This document shows positions 17,953 through 27,166 of a stretch of DNA of 64,000 nt, one piece after another; position 1 is the first letter of the stretch; each line of letters opens with the position of its first letter. The stretch spans positions 62,001 to 126,000 of the forward strand of contig NCGN01000001.1 of assembly GCA_002281575.1 (NCBI GenBank). The letters run 5' to 3'. A program made the translations under genes and the position numbers. The stretch is from Sphingobacteriia bacterium 28-36-52 (lineage in GTDB: Bacteria > Bacteroidota > Bacteroidia > Chitinophagales > Chitinophagaceae). The notes beneath the pieces are model-generated. The model was given only the letters and a program-made list of their open reading frames with translations. It was not told the origin of the DNA and did not search any database.

Positions 17953-18795
17953 TTATAATTTCGCAATCAATTCTTTAGCCATTCTAACATAGTCTGCATT
18001 CTTAGCTTCTGTAGCAATAGTGATACACTTCTCTGCACTTGCTTTTGCATCTGCTTTTTGACCCATGTCTTTTTGAATTTTAGCTGTTAATAAAAACAAC
18101 CAAAATGCTTTTGGATTGGCTTCTGTAGATTTAATTGCATTTTGTAAAGCTTTTGTATAATCCTTGTCCCACTCATAGTAAAAATTAGCAGCAGCTTGAT
18201 AAGCATTAGGGTTTACTTTTTCTGCACCTAAAGCAGCTTCAACTTGTGCACGTAGTCTATCTTTTACATTGGTGCTGATTGGAATACTCACAGCTACTTT
18301 GCCCCAAGTAAGGTGTAGATCAATACTTTCTGCTTCTACATTGGCAAACTGAAAAGTAAAAGTTTCAATATTGCTATTGGTTTTTGCGGCTTTTACTTTA
18401 AAACGTACTACGTCTTCGCTTTGTTTGTATCCATCGGTACCCCAGTTGGTTAATCCTTTGTTTACTACAACTTCCCAATATTCTGTTCCTGGAATGGTAT
18501 ACAATACATATGCACCTGTATCAAGTGTAGAGCCTCCCATGGTTACTTTATCAGAAAAATGGATTCTGGTTGCCGCATTGGCACCTGTTCTCCATAGTTG
18601 GTTTAATGGTACTAATTCTGAATTCTCTTTTAACATTGCTCTTCCTTTCATATTCGGACGAGAGTAGGTCAATTCAATTTTTCCCATTCCAAAGTCTTGA
18701 CTGATTTTTTGAGTGGTACTGGGTTGTGGCATTCTTATTTGTGCAAAACCCATTACGCTGCATAATAGCGCAGCTGCAAGCAAAGTTTTTTTCAT
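17953..18795 (-). CDS. Exported DUF2911 protein with C-terminal TPR-like helices
   Basis: A 280-residue protein with a signal peptide (residues 1-19, ending G-F-A-Q). The central ~150 residues are a DUF2911 domain, recognised by the conserved I-E-L-T-Y-S-R-P-x-x-K-G-R motif and L-W-R-T-G-A-N. The last ~90 residues are helical with spacing like TPR repeats (A-A-N-F-Y-Y-E-W, A-F-W-L-F-L-L-T-A-K-I). DUF2911 has no known function. The ATG at 18793-18795 is chosen because it begins the signal peptide and lies just after a promoter; the longer frame from 18834 would start upstream of that promoter. Confidence 0.82.
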   Translation of the reverse strand: MKKTLLAAALLCSVMGFAQIRMPQPSTTQKISQDFGMGKIELTYSRPNMKGRAMLKENSELVPLNQLWRTGANAATRIHFSDKVTMGGSTLDTGAYVLYTIPGTEYWEVVVNKGLTNWGTDGYKQSEDVVRFKVKAAKTNSNIETFTFQFANVEAESIDLHLTWGKVAVSIPISTNVKDRLRAQVEAALGAEKVNPNAYQAAANFYYEWDKDYTKALQNAIKSTEANPKAFWLFLLTAKIQKDMGQKADAKASAEKCITIATEAKNADYVRMAKELIAKL

Positions 18796-18816
18796 ATTCA
18801 ATAAATGTTTGAACGC

Positions 18817-18849
18817 CAAACTTAGGTTTTCCATCTCAAATACAGCAAT
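18817..18849 (-). promoter_or_regulatory. Promoter of the DUF2911 gene
   Basis: On the minus strand, TAAGTTTG at 18824-18817 matches the -7 consensus exactly, and ATTG at 18849-18846 provides a -33 element with 21-base spacing. Transcription would begin near 18810, about 15 bases before the ATG. Confidence 0.6.
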
Positions 18850-18895
18850 TTTTTTAAAAATTTAGGACAGATGGAAGAGGATTTAACAAATGCGA

Positions 18896-19795
18896 TTATT
18901 TGAATCCAGGATGAAAACGCTGTAGGGTATCTTTTAAAAAATGACTGTCTAAATGGGTATAAATTTCCGTAGTAGTAATGCTTTCGTGTCCCAACATTTC
19001 TTGAACTGCTCTTAAATCGGCTCCTCCTTCTACTAAGTGAGTGGCAAATGAATGCCTAAAAGTATGTGGGGAAATGATTTTGGTTATACCTGCTTTTAGT
19101 GCAAGGTCTTTAATGATATAAAAAATCATCACCCGGCTTAATTTTTTACCCCTTCTATTCAAAAATAAAATGTCTTCGGACCCCATTTGTATGGGTTGAT
19201 GTACCCTGATTTTATCTTTATAAATTTTGATGCATTTAATTGCTTCTGAACCAATAGGGACCAGTCTTTCCTTATCTCCCTTACCTGTTACTTTCAAAAA
19301 ACCTACGTCTAAATAAAGTCCTGATATTTTTAGGTTAACCACTTCACTCACTCTAAGACCACAGCTGTACATGGTTTCTAAAATGGCTTTATTCCTGCCT
19401 CCTTCAGCGCTGCTTAAGTCAATTTGATTAATGATTAATTCAATTTCATCAAAATGTAATGTGTCGGGTAGCTTTCTTTTAGATTTTGGTGCATTTAATA
19501 AAATGGAAGGGTCCGATGTACATATTTGCTCTAATAAACAATATTTAAAAAAACTGCGTATGCCCGAAATAACCCTTGCTTGTGAAGTAGCAGTCATGCC
19601 TAATTCACTTACCCATTTAACAAATGCTTGTAAATCTTTTAATACAATATCAGCCGGTGCTTTGGTTTGATTAGTTGCTAATAAAAAGGAGGTTAGCATT
19701 TCAATATCGTGCAGATATGCTTCCACAGAGTTTTCGCTCAAAGATTTCTCTAATTGCAAATATGCTTTAAATCCTTTTTTATATGCATCCCACAT
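18896..19795 (-). CDS. xerD: Site-specific tyrosine recombinase XerD
   Basis: A 299-residue tyrosine recombinase that acts with a XerC partner at dif to resolve chromosome dimers during division. The N-terminal SAM-like DNA-binding domain covers residues ~1-85. The catalytic domain has all six catalytic residues: R148 (C-G-L-R-V-S-E), K172, H244 and R247 (H-T-F-R-H-S-F-A-T-H), H270 (L-G-H) and the nucleophile Y279 (I-Y-T-H). Length, motif order and lack of phage neighbours fit the housekeeping XerD rather than an integrase. No dif-like site was identified in the window. Confidence 0.93.
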   Translation of the reverse strand: MWDAYKKGFKAYLQLEKSLSENSVEAYLHDIEMLTSFLLATNQTKAPADIVLKDLQAFVKWVSELGMTATSQARVISGIRSFFKYCLLEQICTSDPSILLNAPKSKRKLPDTLHFDEIELIINQIDLSSAEGGRNKAILETMYSCGLRVSEVVNLKISGLYLDVGFLKVTGKGDKERLVPIGSEAIKCIKIYKDKIRVHQPIQMGSEDILFLNRRGKKLSRVMIFYIIKDLALKAGITKIISPHTFRHSFATHLVEGGADLRAVQEMLGHESITTTEIYTHLDSHFLKDTLQRFHPGFK

Positions 19796-19862
19796 GATTG
19801 ATAAAGATAACAGCTATATGATTATATTCGCTTTTAGTCTATTTTAAAAGTTAGGCAGTTTT

Positions 19863-20375
19863 ATGCAAGTTAATCTTAGATCGTTTAAACAGAAAGTACA
19901 TCATCATGCAAAGGGCATGAAAAAGTTTTTGGGAAAGCTAGAAAAGAATCCTCCAAAAGGCTTGGATAAAATGGCAGAGAAAATAGATGCAGCGGTTTGG
20001 AAAGAAGTAGACTGTTTAAGCTGTGCCAATTGCTGCAAAAGCATGAGCCCTACTTTCACTGCAAAAGACTTGAAAAGGATTGCCGCACATGTAGATATGT
20101 CTGTTGCTGAATTCAAAGAGAAATGGTTGTATTTTGATGAAGAAGATGGAGATTGGATGAATAAAAAACAACCCTGTCAGTTTTTAAACTTGACTACCAA
20201 TATGTGTAGCATTTATGAAGTGAGGCCAGATGATTGTGCAGGGTTTCCTCATTTGAAGAAAAAGAAAATGGTAGAATACATTCATGTTCACCAGCAAAAT
20301 ATCAGTTATTGCCCAGCTACTTATAAAATGGTAGAAAAATTTCAAGAATTATTGGCGCCAGGAGTAAAAAAATAA
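19863..20375 (+). CDS. YkgJ-family cysteine-cluster protein
   Basis: A 170-residue protein of the YkgJ/CxxCxxCC family, probably binding zinc or an iron-sulfur cluster. The N-terminal 45 residues are basic and helical. The cysteines fall in C-L-S-C-A-N-C-C-K-S, then a single C in P-C-Q-F, then M-C-S-I-Y and D-D-C-A-G-F-P-H, and a last one in Y-C-P-A. A second family member lies at 23400-23927. The gene is convergent with the YCF48-like gene, three bases apart. The function of the family is not established. Confidence 0.8.
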   Translation: MQVNLRSFKQKVHHHAKGMKKFLGKLEKNPPKGLDKMAEKIDAAVWKEVDCLSCANCCKSMSPTFTAKDLKRIAAHVDMSVAEFKEKWLYFDEEDGDWMNKKQPCQFLNLTTNMCSIYEVRPDDCAGFPHLKKKKMVEYIHVHQQNISYCPATYKMVEKFQELLAPGVKK

Positions 20376-20378
20376 GAA

Positions 20379-21422
20379 TTAATAATTGATAGCTAGTTGG
20401 GCTATTTTTCCATTGCCACCAGCTAAATAAACAGCTTTTCCGTTTTTTGCTTTCTGAACAACATGAAAGCTTTGTGTAGAAATATTCTCCCAATTCATTC
20501 CTCCATCTTTAGATAGGTCTACGCCTGAAGTGCCGCATGCAACCAAGGTTTTGTTGGTTAGGTAAATTACGCATGACCGATATCCAAATGGCGGTGTTTG
20601 TGGTTGATTAAACTGAATACTTGGTTCTAAGTTAACGGCAATGGAGTTGCCAGCTCTTAGGGTGTCTTTTGCGTAGTCTCCTCCAACTATAAATGCATTT
20701 TTACCTGATGGGCTTAGGGCAATAGAGTTGGCACCTGTAGATTCCTGTCCTTGCAAAAGGGGCAATGGGTATTGTTCTCGTTGGTCTCTTGCATTCAATA
20801 ACCTTGAAACTTTACCCCCTGTTACCATGAATGTTCCTTTCTTAAAAGTATTGGAGGATTTGCTAATTTGTAAATTGGTTCCACTTGAAGCAAAAAATGC
20901 TTCTCCTTCATTTAATTCAATGCCATCTAACTTATTGGTTTCCCAGGTTTCTCCTAAATTGTTACTCATTGCAAAAAAAGCTTTTCCATTTATTGGATCG
21001 CCAATTACTTGAATTGTTTTTGCTTCTGCATGCATTGCATCTAAAAACATTCCTTTTGTGCTGTCTTCAAATACTTTGTACCAGTTTTCTCCACCATCAA
21101 TTGTTTTTAAAATAAGGGCTGGTTCTGCAACCGCCATAATTATGGCTGTTTTATGATTGTATGCTTCAATATCCCTGAAATCTCTTTTTTCGTATCCTTT
21201 TATGGTCATCCATTTAAATGATTTGCCCCCATCAATAGACTTACCAACAGAACCGGCACTTCCACTTACCCAAATTATTTTATTAGAGACAACACTCAAT
21301 CCCCTGATACTGGTTTTTCTTCCTTGTTCAATCAATTGAATGGGATTATTAGTTTGTGAAAAAATAATAAGACTGTTCAGGAAAACTGTCAAGCTTAAAA
21401 AGATTTTTAAATATGGCTTCAT
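20379..21422 (-). CDS. Exported YCF48/BNR-like beta-propeller protein
   Basis: A 347-residue exported protein (signal peptide residues ~5-22, ending I-F-S-Q) with several Asp-box-like motifs: S-I-D-G-G-K-S-F, T-I-D-G-G-E-N-W, N-N-L-G-E-T-W and S-K-D-G-G-M-N-W. This is the seven-bladed propeller fold of the plant photosystem assembly factor YCF48/HCF136, widespread as 'oxidoreductase' or 'BNR-like' proteins in Bacteroidota. No catalytic residues can be named and the role is unknown. It overlaps no neighbour and is divergent from tcdA with a 69-base gap. Confidence 0.75.
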   Translation of the reverse strand: MKPYLKIFLSLTVFLNSLIIFSQTNNPIQLIEQGRKTSIRGLSVVSNKIIWVSGSAGSVGKSIDGGKSFKWMTIKGYEKRDFRDIEAYNHKTAIIMAVAEPALILKTIDGGENWYKVFEDSTKGMFLDAMHAEAKTIQVIGDPINGKAFFAMSNNLGETWETNKLDGIELNEGEAFFASSGTNLQISKSSNTFKKGTFMVTGGKVSRLLNARDQREQYPLPLLQGQESTGANSIALSPSGKNAFIVGGDYAKDTLRAGNSIAVNLEPSIQFNQPQTPPFGYRSCVIYLTNKTLVACGTSGVDLSKDGGMNWENISTQSFHVVQKAKNGKAVYLAGGNGKIAQLAINY

Positions 21423-21491
21423 ACATTCATTTTTGCGTATTCATCAACAAGTTAATTCAATTCCATTTTAAACGTTTAATTTAATTGATAT

Positions 21492-22217
21492 ATGATTCCA
21501 TATTGGATGAGCAGAACCCAATTGCTTTTAGGAGATGAGCCTTTGCTATCACTCATGAATAAACATGTATTAGTAGTAGGGTTAGGCGGTGTTGGTGGTA
21601 TTTGTGCTGAAATGATTGTTCGCGCTGGAGTAGGAAAAATCACCATTGTAGATGCCGACACGGTAGACTTGAGTAATGCAAATCGTCAGATACCTTCCTT
21701 GCATTCTACAGCTGGTAAATTAAAATCTGAAGTAATGGCCGAACGATTAAAAGACATTAATCCTCAATTAGAAATCATTGTTAAATCTATTTATATTAAA
21801 GAAGAGCTTACCCAAGATTTATTGGATGAAGCCCCGTACGATTATGCGGTAGACTGTATTGATACTTTGTCTCCCAAAGTGTTTTTTATAAAGGGGTGCC
21901 TAGATCGAAATATTCCTATTGTGAGTTCTTTAGGAGCCGGTGGCAAACTAGACCCTTCTCAAGTAGTGATAACAGATATTTCTAAAACTTATCAATGTAA
22001 CCTAGCTAGTTATGTACGAAAAAAATTGCATGGCTTAGGTATCTATAAAGGCTTGACTGTTGTTTTTAGTGCCGAAAAAGTAGATCAATCAAAAATTATT
22101 GAAACCGAAAAAGCGTATCCTAAAAAATCAATCATTGGTACCATGTCTTATATGCCTGCAATTTTTGGATGCATGGCAGCAAGTGTGGTTGTTAGAGGGT
22201 TATTAAAACAATACTAG
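21492..22217 (+). CDS. tcdA: tRNA threonylcarbamoyladenosine dehydratase
   Basis: A 241-residue E1-like ThiF/HesA superfamily enzyme that uses ATP to cyclise t6A37 of tRNAs into ct6A. The ATP-binding loop V-V-G-L-G-G-V-G-G lies at residues 27-35, followed by the acidic I-V-D-A-D-T-V and the conserved S-N-A-N-R-Q-I segment that distinguishes this group (MoeB/ThiF have N-L-x-R-Q). V-D-C-I-D-T is the usual mid-domain motif. Length is slightly shorter than E. coli TcdA (268), lacking only part of the C-terminus. It overlaps the convergent NamZ-like gene by four bases. Confidence 0.88.
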   Translation: MIPYWMSRTQLLLGDEPLLSLMNKHVLVVGLGGVGGICAEMIVRAGVGKITIVDADTVDLSNANRQIPSLHSTAGKLKSEVMAERLKDINPQLEIIVKSIYIKEELTQDLLDEAPYDYAVDCIDTLSPKVFFIKGCLDRNIPIVSSLGAGGKLDPSQVVITDISKTYQCNLASYVRKKLHGLGIYKGLTVVFSAEKVDQSKIIETEKAYPKKSIIGTMSYMPAIFGCMAASVVVRGLLKQY

Positions 22218-23395
22218 TATAGTAAATAATTGCTTACTTGCAATTCCCAATCAGCCACTTTGGTTTCCTTGGTGCATTTTTGAATAAAAGTATGCATGGG
22301 TAATTCAAATAATTCCTCTGCATTAAAGATCCCCAATAGTTTAGCTAAATGATGAATTCCTCCTGGATTAACATGGGTTTTATAGGGAGCCCATTCAAAT
22401 TTTTCAGGGTGCAAGTCTTTGATAATCCTAATTAAAAATAGGCCAAAAAAAACTGGTTTAAATTGAAAAGGATCATTCACTGTAAAATGAACTCCATTGC
22501 ATTGCTCTCCTGCAAATTTGTTTAAGTATGGTATAAAATGAACTGGTCTGCAGCTTAATTCATCTCCAATAAATAAGTTGATCTGTTGTGCTACTGCTTC
22601 AGCATTTAGCCAAGGGGATCCAACTGCTTCAAATGAAAAATCAGTTGACCTGCCTTCAGATAAATTAGTTGCTTCTAAAAAACATAAACCCGGATAAAGC
22701 AAAGTAGATTCAACCCGCTGAATAGCTGGAGAAGTTGGTACAAAAGGAATTCCCCAATCCAACTGAAACATTGTTCTATTCCAATGTTTGCAGGCAACAA
22801 TTTCTAGCGTTGCGTTTATATTTCTTTCTGTATTATAATATAAAGCCAATTCTCCTAAAGTGCATCCATGTCTAATAGGCATGGGCCATCTTCCAATAAA
22901 TGAGGCGCATTGAGGGCCTAACCATGGTCCTTCATTTAAGTCCATTGATCCCGATATCGGATTGGGTCTGTCTAAAATGATTAATTGAATTTTATGGCTT
23001 GCTGATGATTCTAATAGATAACTCAAAGTCCACAAGTAAGTGTAAAATCGAACCCCTATATCTGGCACATCAAATAGAATAATATCTATATCTGCTAAGT
23101 CTTTTGCTGTAGGAGCCAGCTTTAGCCCGTATAAACTAATAATGGGTAAATCGGTTAATTCATCAACACCATTTAGCATGGGTGCGCCATCGGCCCCTTT
23201 TGCTGATATTCCATGCTCGGGCGAAAACAATTTTTTTAAATTGAATCCTGCTTGTTGTAATGCCAATCTAGAAGGAACCAGTGATTGAGTGGTTGCGGCT
23301 TCATTGGTAACCATTGCTATGCGCTGGTTTTTCCATGGAATTATTTCAGTAGCAAGTAATACATCAACACCAAATAAAACAGACATGGGCATCAT
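22214..23395 (-). CDS. DUF1343 / NamZ-like exo-beta-N-acetylmuramidase
   Basis: A 393-residue protein of the DUF1343 family, for which NamZ of Bacillus and Tannerella is an exo-lytic N-acetylmuramidase acting on peptidoglycan fragments. The family motif L-F-S-P-E-H-G is at residues 57-62, with the presumed catalytic Glu at 60, followed by L-Y-G, D-V-P-D-I-G-V-R-F-Y-T-Y and D-R-P-N-P-I-S-G. No signal peptide is visible (N-terminus M-M-P-M-S-V-L-F-G), so it would act in the cytoplasm, consistent with muropeptide recycling, or the true start differs. The gene begins four bases after the upstream YkgJ-like gene and is cotranscribed with it. Confidence 0.82.
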   Translation of the reverse strand: MMPMSVLFGVDVLLATEIIPWKNQRIAMVTNEAATTQSLVPSRLALQQAGFNLKKLFSPEHGISAKGADGAPMLNGVDELTDLPIISLYGLKLAPTAKDLADIDIILFDVPDIGVRFYTYLWTLSYLLESSASHKIQLIILDRPNPISGSMDLNEGPWLGPQCASFIGRWPMPIRHGCTLGELALYYNTERNINATLEIVACKHWNRTMFQLDWGIPFVPTSPAIQRVESTLLYPGLCFLEATNLSEGRSTDFSFEAVGSPWLNAEAVAQQINLFIGDELSCRPVHFIPYLNKFAGEQCNGVHFTVNDPFQFKPVFFGLFLIRIIKDLHPEKFEWAPYKTHVNPGGIHHLAKLLGIFNAEELFELPMHTFIQKCTKETKVADWELQVSNYLLY

Positions 23396-23399
23396 TTAA

Positions 23400-23927
23400 T
23401 TATTGTGGTAATGCGCGCTCAAAGTTCATTTCTTTCTTGAGTTGCTCCACTACATTAAAAATAATGGGGCATCTATCGTAATGCATGAATGTGGTAAATA
23501 CCCTTCTTTTAAAATGGGGTAAATGCAAAGCTGGAAATTCTTTACAACCCTCAAATCGATATTCATATACTGTACACTTATTGTTATGCAAAAAATGACA
23601 GGGCATTTGGTTCATAATCATCATTCCATTGCTGCCCTTCTCAAGGTATTTTTGATCAAAACTTGGTCTGTCCATTTTTAAATGGCTCGATAAATTATCT
23701 GCTTCTTGTTCGTTTAAACAAACCATTAAACTTTTACAGCAATTTCCACAGTCGGTGCATGATATAGTAGGGCTGATTAATGCATCTAATTCCTGCACTT
23801 TTGCATCAATTGCCTCGTCGTTGAATTCTTTTATAAATGCGCTAAACCGATCGTTCTCTTCCTGGTGGGCATTGGCATATGCCGAGATTGCTTTGAGGTC
23901 TATTTGGGGTTCAAAAGGGGGCTTCAT
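23400..23927 (-). CDS. YkgJ-family cysteine-cluster protein (second copy)
   Basis: A 175-residue member of the same family as the protein at 19863-20375. The core cysteines are C-T-D-C-G-N-C-C-K-S, P-C-H-F, K-C-T-V-Y-E-Y and G-C-K-E-F-P-A-L-H, with a final R-C-P-I. The two copies differ in the N-terminal half. It is the first gene of a two-gene unit with the NamZ-like gene (four-base gap). Metal binding is likely, function unknown. Confidence 0.78.
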   Translation of the reverse strand: MKPPFEPQIDLKAISAYANAHQEENDRFSAFIKEFNDEAIDAKVQELDALISPTISCTDCGNCCKSLMVCLNEQEADNLSSHLKMDRPSFDQKYLEKGSNGMMIMNQMPCHFLHNNKCTVYEYRFEGCKEFPALHLPHFKRRVFTTFMHYDRCPIIFNVVEQLKKEMNFERALPQ

Positions 23928-24011
23928 TACTATAAAGGTACTATTTGACGTATAAAATCCACCAAAAACAGCTATTTATCCACATATAATCGGCATTTGT
24001 AGAAAAGTAAA

Positions 24012-24042
24012 ATTGGGCTGCGATTTGAGGGACTTAGATTTG
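24012..24042 (+). promoter_or_regulatory. Promoter of the parE-parC operon
   Basis: TAGATTTG at 24035-24042 is a perfect -7 match and ATTG at 24012-24015 is a near -33 match with 19-base spacing. Transcription would begin near 24049, 25 bases before the parE ATG. Confidence 0.6.
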
Positions 24043-24073
24043 CCATAAGCAAAAAGGATCTTAAATAGGAAAT

Positions 24074-25954
24074 ATGGCAGAAGATAAGAATTTGGTCAGG
24101 TACGATGAAGACTCTATTCGGTCATTAGACTGGAAAGAACATATTCGGTTACGCCCTGGAATGTATATAGGTAAACTAGGGGATGGTTCCGCTGCAGACG
24201 ATGGAATTTATGTACTTATAAAAGAAGTCATAGATAACTGTATTGATGAATATACAATGGGTCATGGTAAACAAGTAGAACTAACCATTGAAGGCCAAAC
24301 AGTTACTGTAAGAGATTATGGTCGTGGTATACCATTGGGCAAAGTAATTGATGTAGTTAGTAAAATAAATACGGGTGCCAAATACGATAGCAAGGCCTTT
24401 CAAAAAAGTGTAGGATTAAATGGAGTTGGTACCAAAGCTGTTAATGCACTTAGTAGTCATTTTTTAGTTACTTCATTTAGAGATGGTAAATGTAAGACCG
24501 CTGAGTTTGAGAAAGGAGAATTAGTTAAAGACCATAAAGAAGTTAAAACAGATGAGCCCAATGGTACATTGGTGGTATTTACTCCTGATGATACGGTTTT
24601 TAGAAATTTCCATTTTATACATGAATACCTAGATAATCAGCTTTGGAATTACTGTTATTTAAATGCCGGGCTTGCCTTGCATTTTAATGGTAAAAAATAT
24701 GTGAGTAAGAATGGGTTGTTAGACCTTTTGCAACGCAAAACCAATCCAGATGAGTTAAGGTATCCCATCATACATTTAAAAGGAGATGATATTGAAGTGG
24801 CCATTTCTCATAATAATGATTATGGAGAAGACATTTTCTCTTTTGTAAATGGTCAATATACAACACAGGGTGGAACTCATCAGCATGCTTTTAGAGAAGC
24901 ATTTGTAAAAGTAATACGCGACTTTTTTAAAAAGGATTATGATGTTTCTGACATAAGAACAAGCATTGTTGCTGCTGTTTCTGTAAGGGTTCAAGAGCCA
25001 GTATTTGAAAGCCAAACAAAAACTAAGTTGGGTTCTCAAAATGTTGCTGAAGGTGGTCAAAGTATGAAGTCGTTTGTACTAGATTTTTTGGCAAAGGAAT
25101 TAGATAATTTTTTGCATAGAAATACAGCTACAGCCGATGCATTAAAAAAGCGGATAGAGCAAAACGAAAGAGAACGAAAGGAATTAGCTGGAATTAAAAA
25201 GTTGGCCAATGAAAGAGCCAAGAAAGCCAATTTGCACAATAAAAAATTGCGCGACTGTAGGGTTCATTTAAATGATGAGCTTCCCGCAAAAAATAAAGAA
25301 GCGTTTATTGCAACCCAAAAAGATACCACCATCTTTATTACTGAAGGCGATAGTGCTAGTGGAAGTATTACCAAGAGTAGAAATGTGGATACGCAGGCGG
25401 TATTTAGTTTAAGGGGTAAGCCGCTCAACTCATTTGGAGAAACCAAAAAAGTGGTTTACCAAAATGAAGAATTTAATTTATTGCAACATGCATTAAATAT
25501 AGAAGATGGTTTAGAAGGGCTTCGCTACAATAATATCGTAATTGCTACAGATGCCGATGTGGATGGAATGCATATTCGCCTATTATTGATGACGTTCTTT
25601 TTACAGTTTTTTCCTGACCTTGTTAAAAAGGGTCATGTTTATATTTTAGAAACTCCTTTGTTTAGAGTTAGAAATAAACAAGAAACCATCTATTGCTATG
25701 ATGAAACGGAGAAACAAGCTGCTTCAAAAAAGTTGGGGAATAAACCTGAAATAACTAGATTCAAAGGTTTAGGTGAAATTTCTCCTGAAGAGTTTGGACG
25801 GTTTATTGGAAGAGATATTCGATTGCAACCCGTTATTTTAGAGCAAGGAGATCATATTCAGGATTTCTTAGAATATTATATGGGTAAAAATACCATGGAA
25901 CGACAAGAGTTCATCATTAACAACCTTAGAGTTGAATTAGATTTAATTGATTAA
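24074..25954 (+). CDS. parE: DNA topoisomerase IV subunit B
   Basis: A 626-residue type IIA topoisomerase ATPase subunit; with ParC it decatenates daughter chromosomes. The GHKL ATPase domain has [16 protein letters not shown] and the lid loop [13 protein letters not shown]. The Toprim domain carries E-G-D-S-A-S-G-S and D-A-D-V-D-G-M-H. The C-terminus ends in Y-M-G-K-N-T-x-E-R-Q-x-F-I, typical of both GyrB and ParE. ParE is preferred over GyrB because of the compact length and the parC gene downstream in the same operon. No unusual insertion is seen. Confidence 0.93.
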   Translation: MAEDKNLVRYDEDSIRSLDWKEHIRLRPGMYIGKLGDGSAADDGIYVLIKEVIDNCIDEYTMGHGKQVELTIEGQTVTVRDYGRGIPLGKVIDVVSKINTGAKYDSKAFQKSVGLNGVGTKAVNALSSHFLVTSFRDGKCKTAEFEKGELVKDHKEVKTDEPNGTLVVFTPDDTVFRNFHFIHEYLDNQLWNYCYLNAGLALHFNGKKYVSKNGLLDLLQRKTNPDELRYPIIHLKGDDIEVAISHNNDYGEDIFSFVNGQYTTQGGTHQHAFREAFVKVIRDFFKKDYDVSDIRTSIVAAVSVRVQEPVFESQTKTKLGSQNVAEGGQSMKSFVLDFLAKELDNFLHRNTATADALKKRIEQNERERKELAGIKKLANERAKKANLHNKKLRDCRVHLNDELPAKNKEAFIATQKDTTIFITEGDSASGSITKSRNVDTQAVFSLRGKPLNSFGETKKVVYQNEEFNLLQHALNIEDGLEGLRYNNIVIATDADVDGMHIRLLLMTFFLQFFPDLVKKGHVYILETPLFRVRNKQETIYCYDETEKQAASKKLGNKPEITRFKGLGEISPEEFGRFIGRDIRLQPVILEQGDHIQDFLEYYMGKNTMERQEFIINNLRVELDLID

Positions 25955-25965
25955 AATAGATATAG

Positions 25966-26775
25966 ATGATTCATATTGTTTTTGAAACAGCCAATGTAAA
26001 AGCTTTGCAAACAGCCATGGAAATGGATGAATTGTTGCAAGGTGAAATATTGGAAATAAAAGATGATTTTGCAGTTGGGCCAATTGAGCGAATTTTTGAA
26101 ACAGAAGGGTATCAGCAGCGTAGAGATTGGTGGAAAGAAGTTGTTCAATATTCCCCTTATGAAAATCAAGTAGACATTGTAGATGATAAATTAACAGTGC
26201 ATAATTTAACCAATGCGTTAACCCAAAACGAAACCGAAGAAGCCTGGATATGGATGGGGCAAAATGCACATGATGTTTCGGGTTACTATTGGTTAATGAG
26301 CCAGTTAGCTGCTTTTGCCGGAAGAATTCAAGTTTTGTATTTAAATAACCTACCCTTTTTTAATGAAAAAGGAAGTATTTTCTATCCAACTCACCTTCAT
26401 GAAATTCAACCAAGAGAGTTTTTAAAAGCCAAGAAATTGGCAAGACCTATTACATTAAGTGAGTTTGAGTTGGATCCGGATGAATGGAAAAAAATATGTA
26501 CAGAAAATGCCATGGTTCGTTTTTTAGAAGGGGGTAAAAAAATAGTTGGGAAAGAAGTGACTTATTTTGATAAATCTTTGTTGTCTCATATTACTAAAGA
26601 TGCACAAAAGTTGAATAAAGTAATTGGTTCGGCATTAAATAAAATGACTGTACTAACTGGAGATGCTTTCTTGGTTTGGCGATTGAGAGAATTATCCAAA
26701 GAAGGGGTATTGGTTATTAACGGAGATTTTTCAAAGGGATGGAAAGAATTGACTATTCAGTTGGCAATAGCCTAA
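25966..26775 (+). CDS. DUF1835 domain protein
   Basis: A 269-residue soluble protein that matches the DUF1835/DUF3658 pattern: it starts I-H-I-V-F-E-T-A-N, has G-E-I-L-E-I-K-D-D-F-A-V-G-P at residues ~26-39 and R-R-D-W-W soon after, then A-W-I-W-M-G-Q-N-A-H-D-V-S-G-Y-Y-W. Family function is unknown; no catalytic motif is obvious. It starts 11 bases after parE and is followed 10 bases later by the cupin gene, so it is firmly inside the topoisomerase operon. Confidence 0.75.
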   Translation: MIHIVFETANVKALQTAMEMDELLQGEILEIKDDFAVGPIERIFETEGYQQRRDWWKEVVQYSPYENQVDIVDDKLTVHNLTNALTQNETEEAWIWMGQNAHDVSGYYWLMSQLAAFAGRIQVLYLNNLPFFNEKGSIFYPTHLHEIQPREFLKAKKLARPITLSEFELDPDEWKKICTENAMVRFLEGGKKIVGKEVTYFDKSLLSHITKDAQKLNKVIGSALNKMTVLTGDAFLVWRLRELSKEGVLVINGDFSKGWKELTIQLAIA

Positions 26776-26785
26776 AAATATTCAA

Positions 26786-27151
26786 ATGGTAAGGGTAACA
26801 AGATTAGATAAAATAGGTGAAGATGAACGGGGCGCAACTCATTATTTTGATATGGATCGGTCGGGTCAATTCATTGTTGCTTACAGAAAAGCGGGTAGCG
26901 TGAGTGGTCAACATTATCATAAAGGGATTGCTCCAAAAAAGAATCCTGAAAAAATAATTGTGATGCAGGGTGAAGCTATATTAAATTGGAGAGATGTTCA
27001 ATCTAATACAGTTGGTTCTGTTATAATACAAGCACCTGCGTTGGTTGAAATTGATCCTTACGCATGGCATGAAGTCATTTCTAAAACTGATATCATCATT
27101 TTTGAGATGAACGGATTAGAAGATGCCAAAGAAGACACTTTTAGATTGTAG
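26786..27151 (+). CDS. Small cupin-fold protein
   Basis: A 121-residue single-domain cupin. The first cupin motif contains G-Q-H-Y-H-K-G (H43, H45) and the second has P-Y-A-W-H-E-V (H95), which together can form a metal site; the intervening E-K-I-I-V-M-Q-G-E-A is the usual beta-strand between them. It may be an epimerase-like or sugar-binding cupin, as in the WxcM/FdtA type, or a regulator; the sequence does not tell. It sits between the DUF1835 gene and parC with gaps of 10 and 15 bases. Confidence 0.72.
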   Translation: MVRVTRLDKIGEDERGATHYFDMDRSGQFIVAYRKAGSVSGQHYHKGIAPKKNPEKIIVMQGEAILNWRDVQSNTVGSVIIQAPALVEIDPYAWHEVISKTDIIIFEMNGLEDAKEDTFRL

Positions 27152-27166
27152 TATTAAGTAAAAAGC

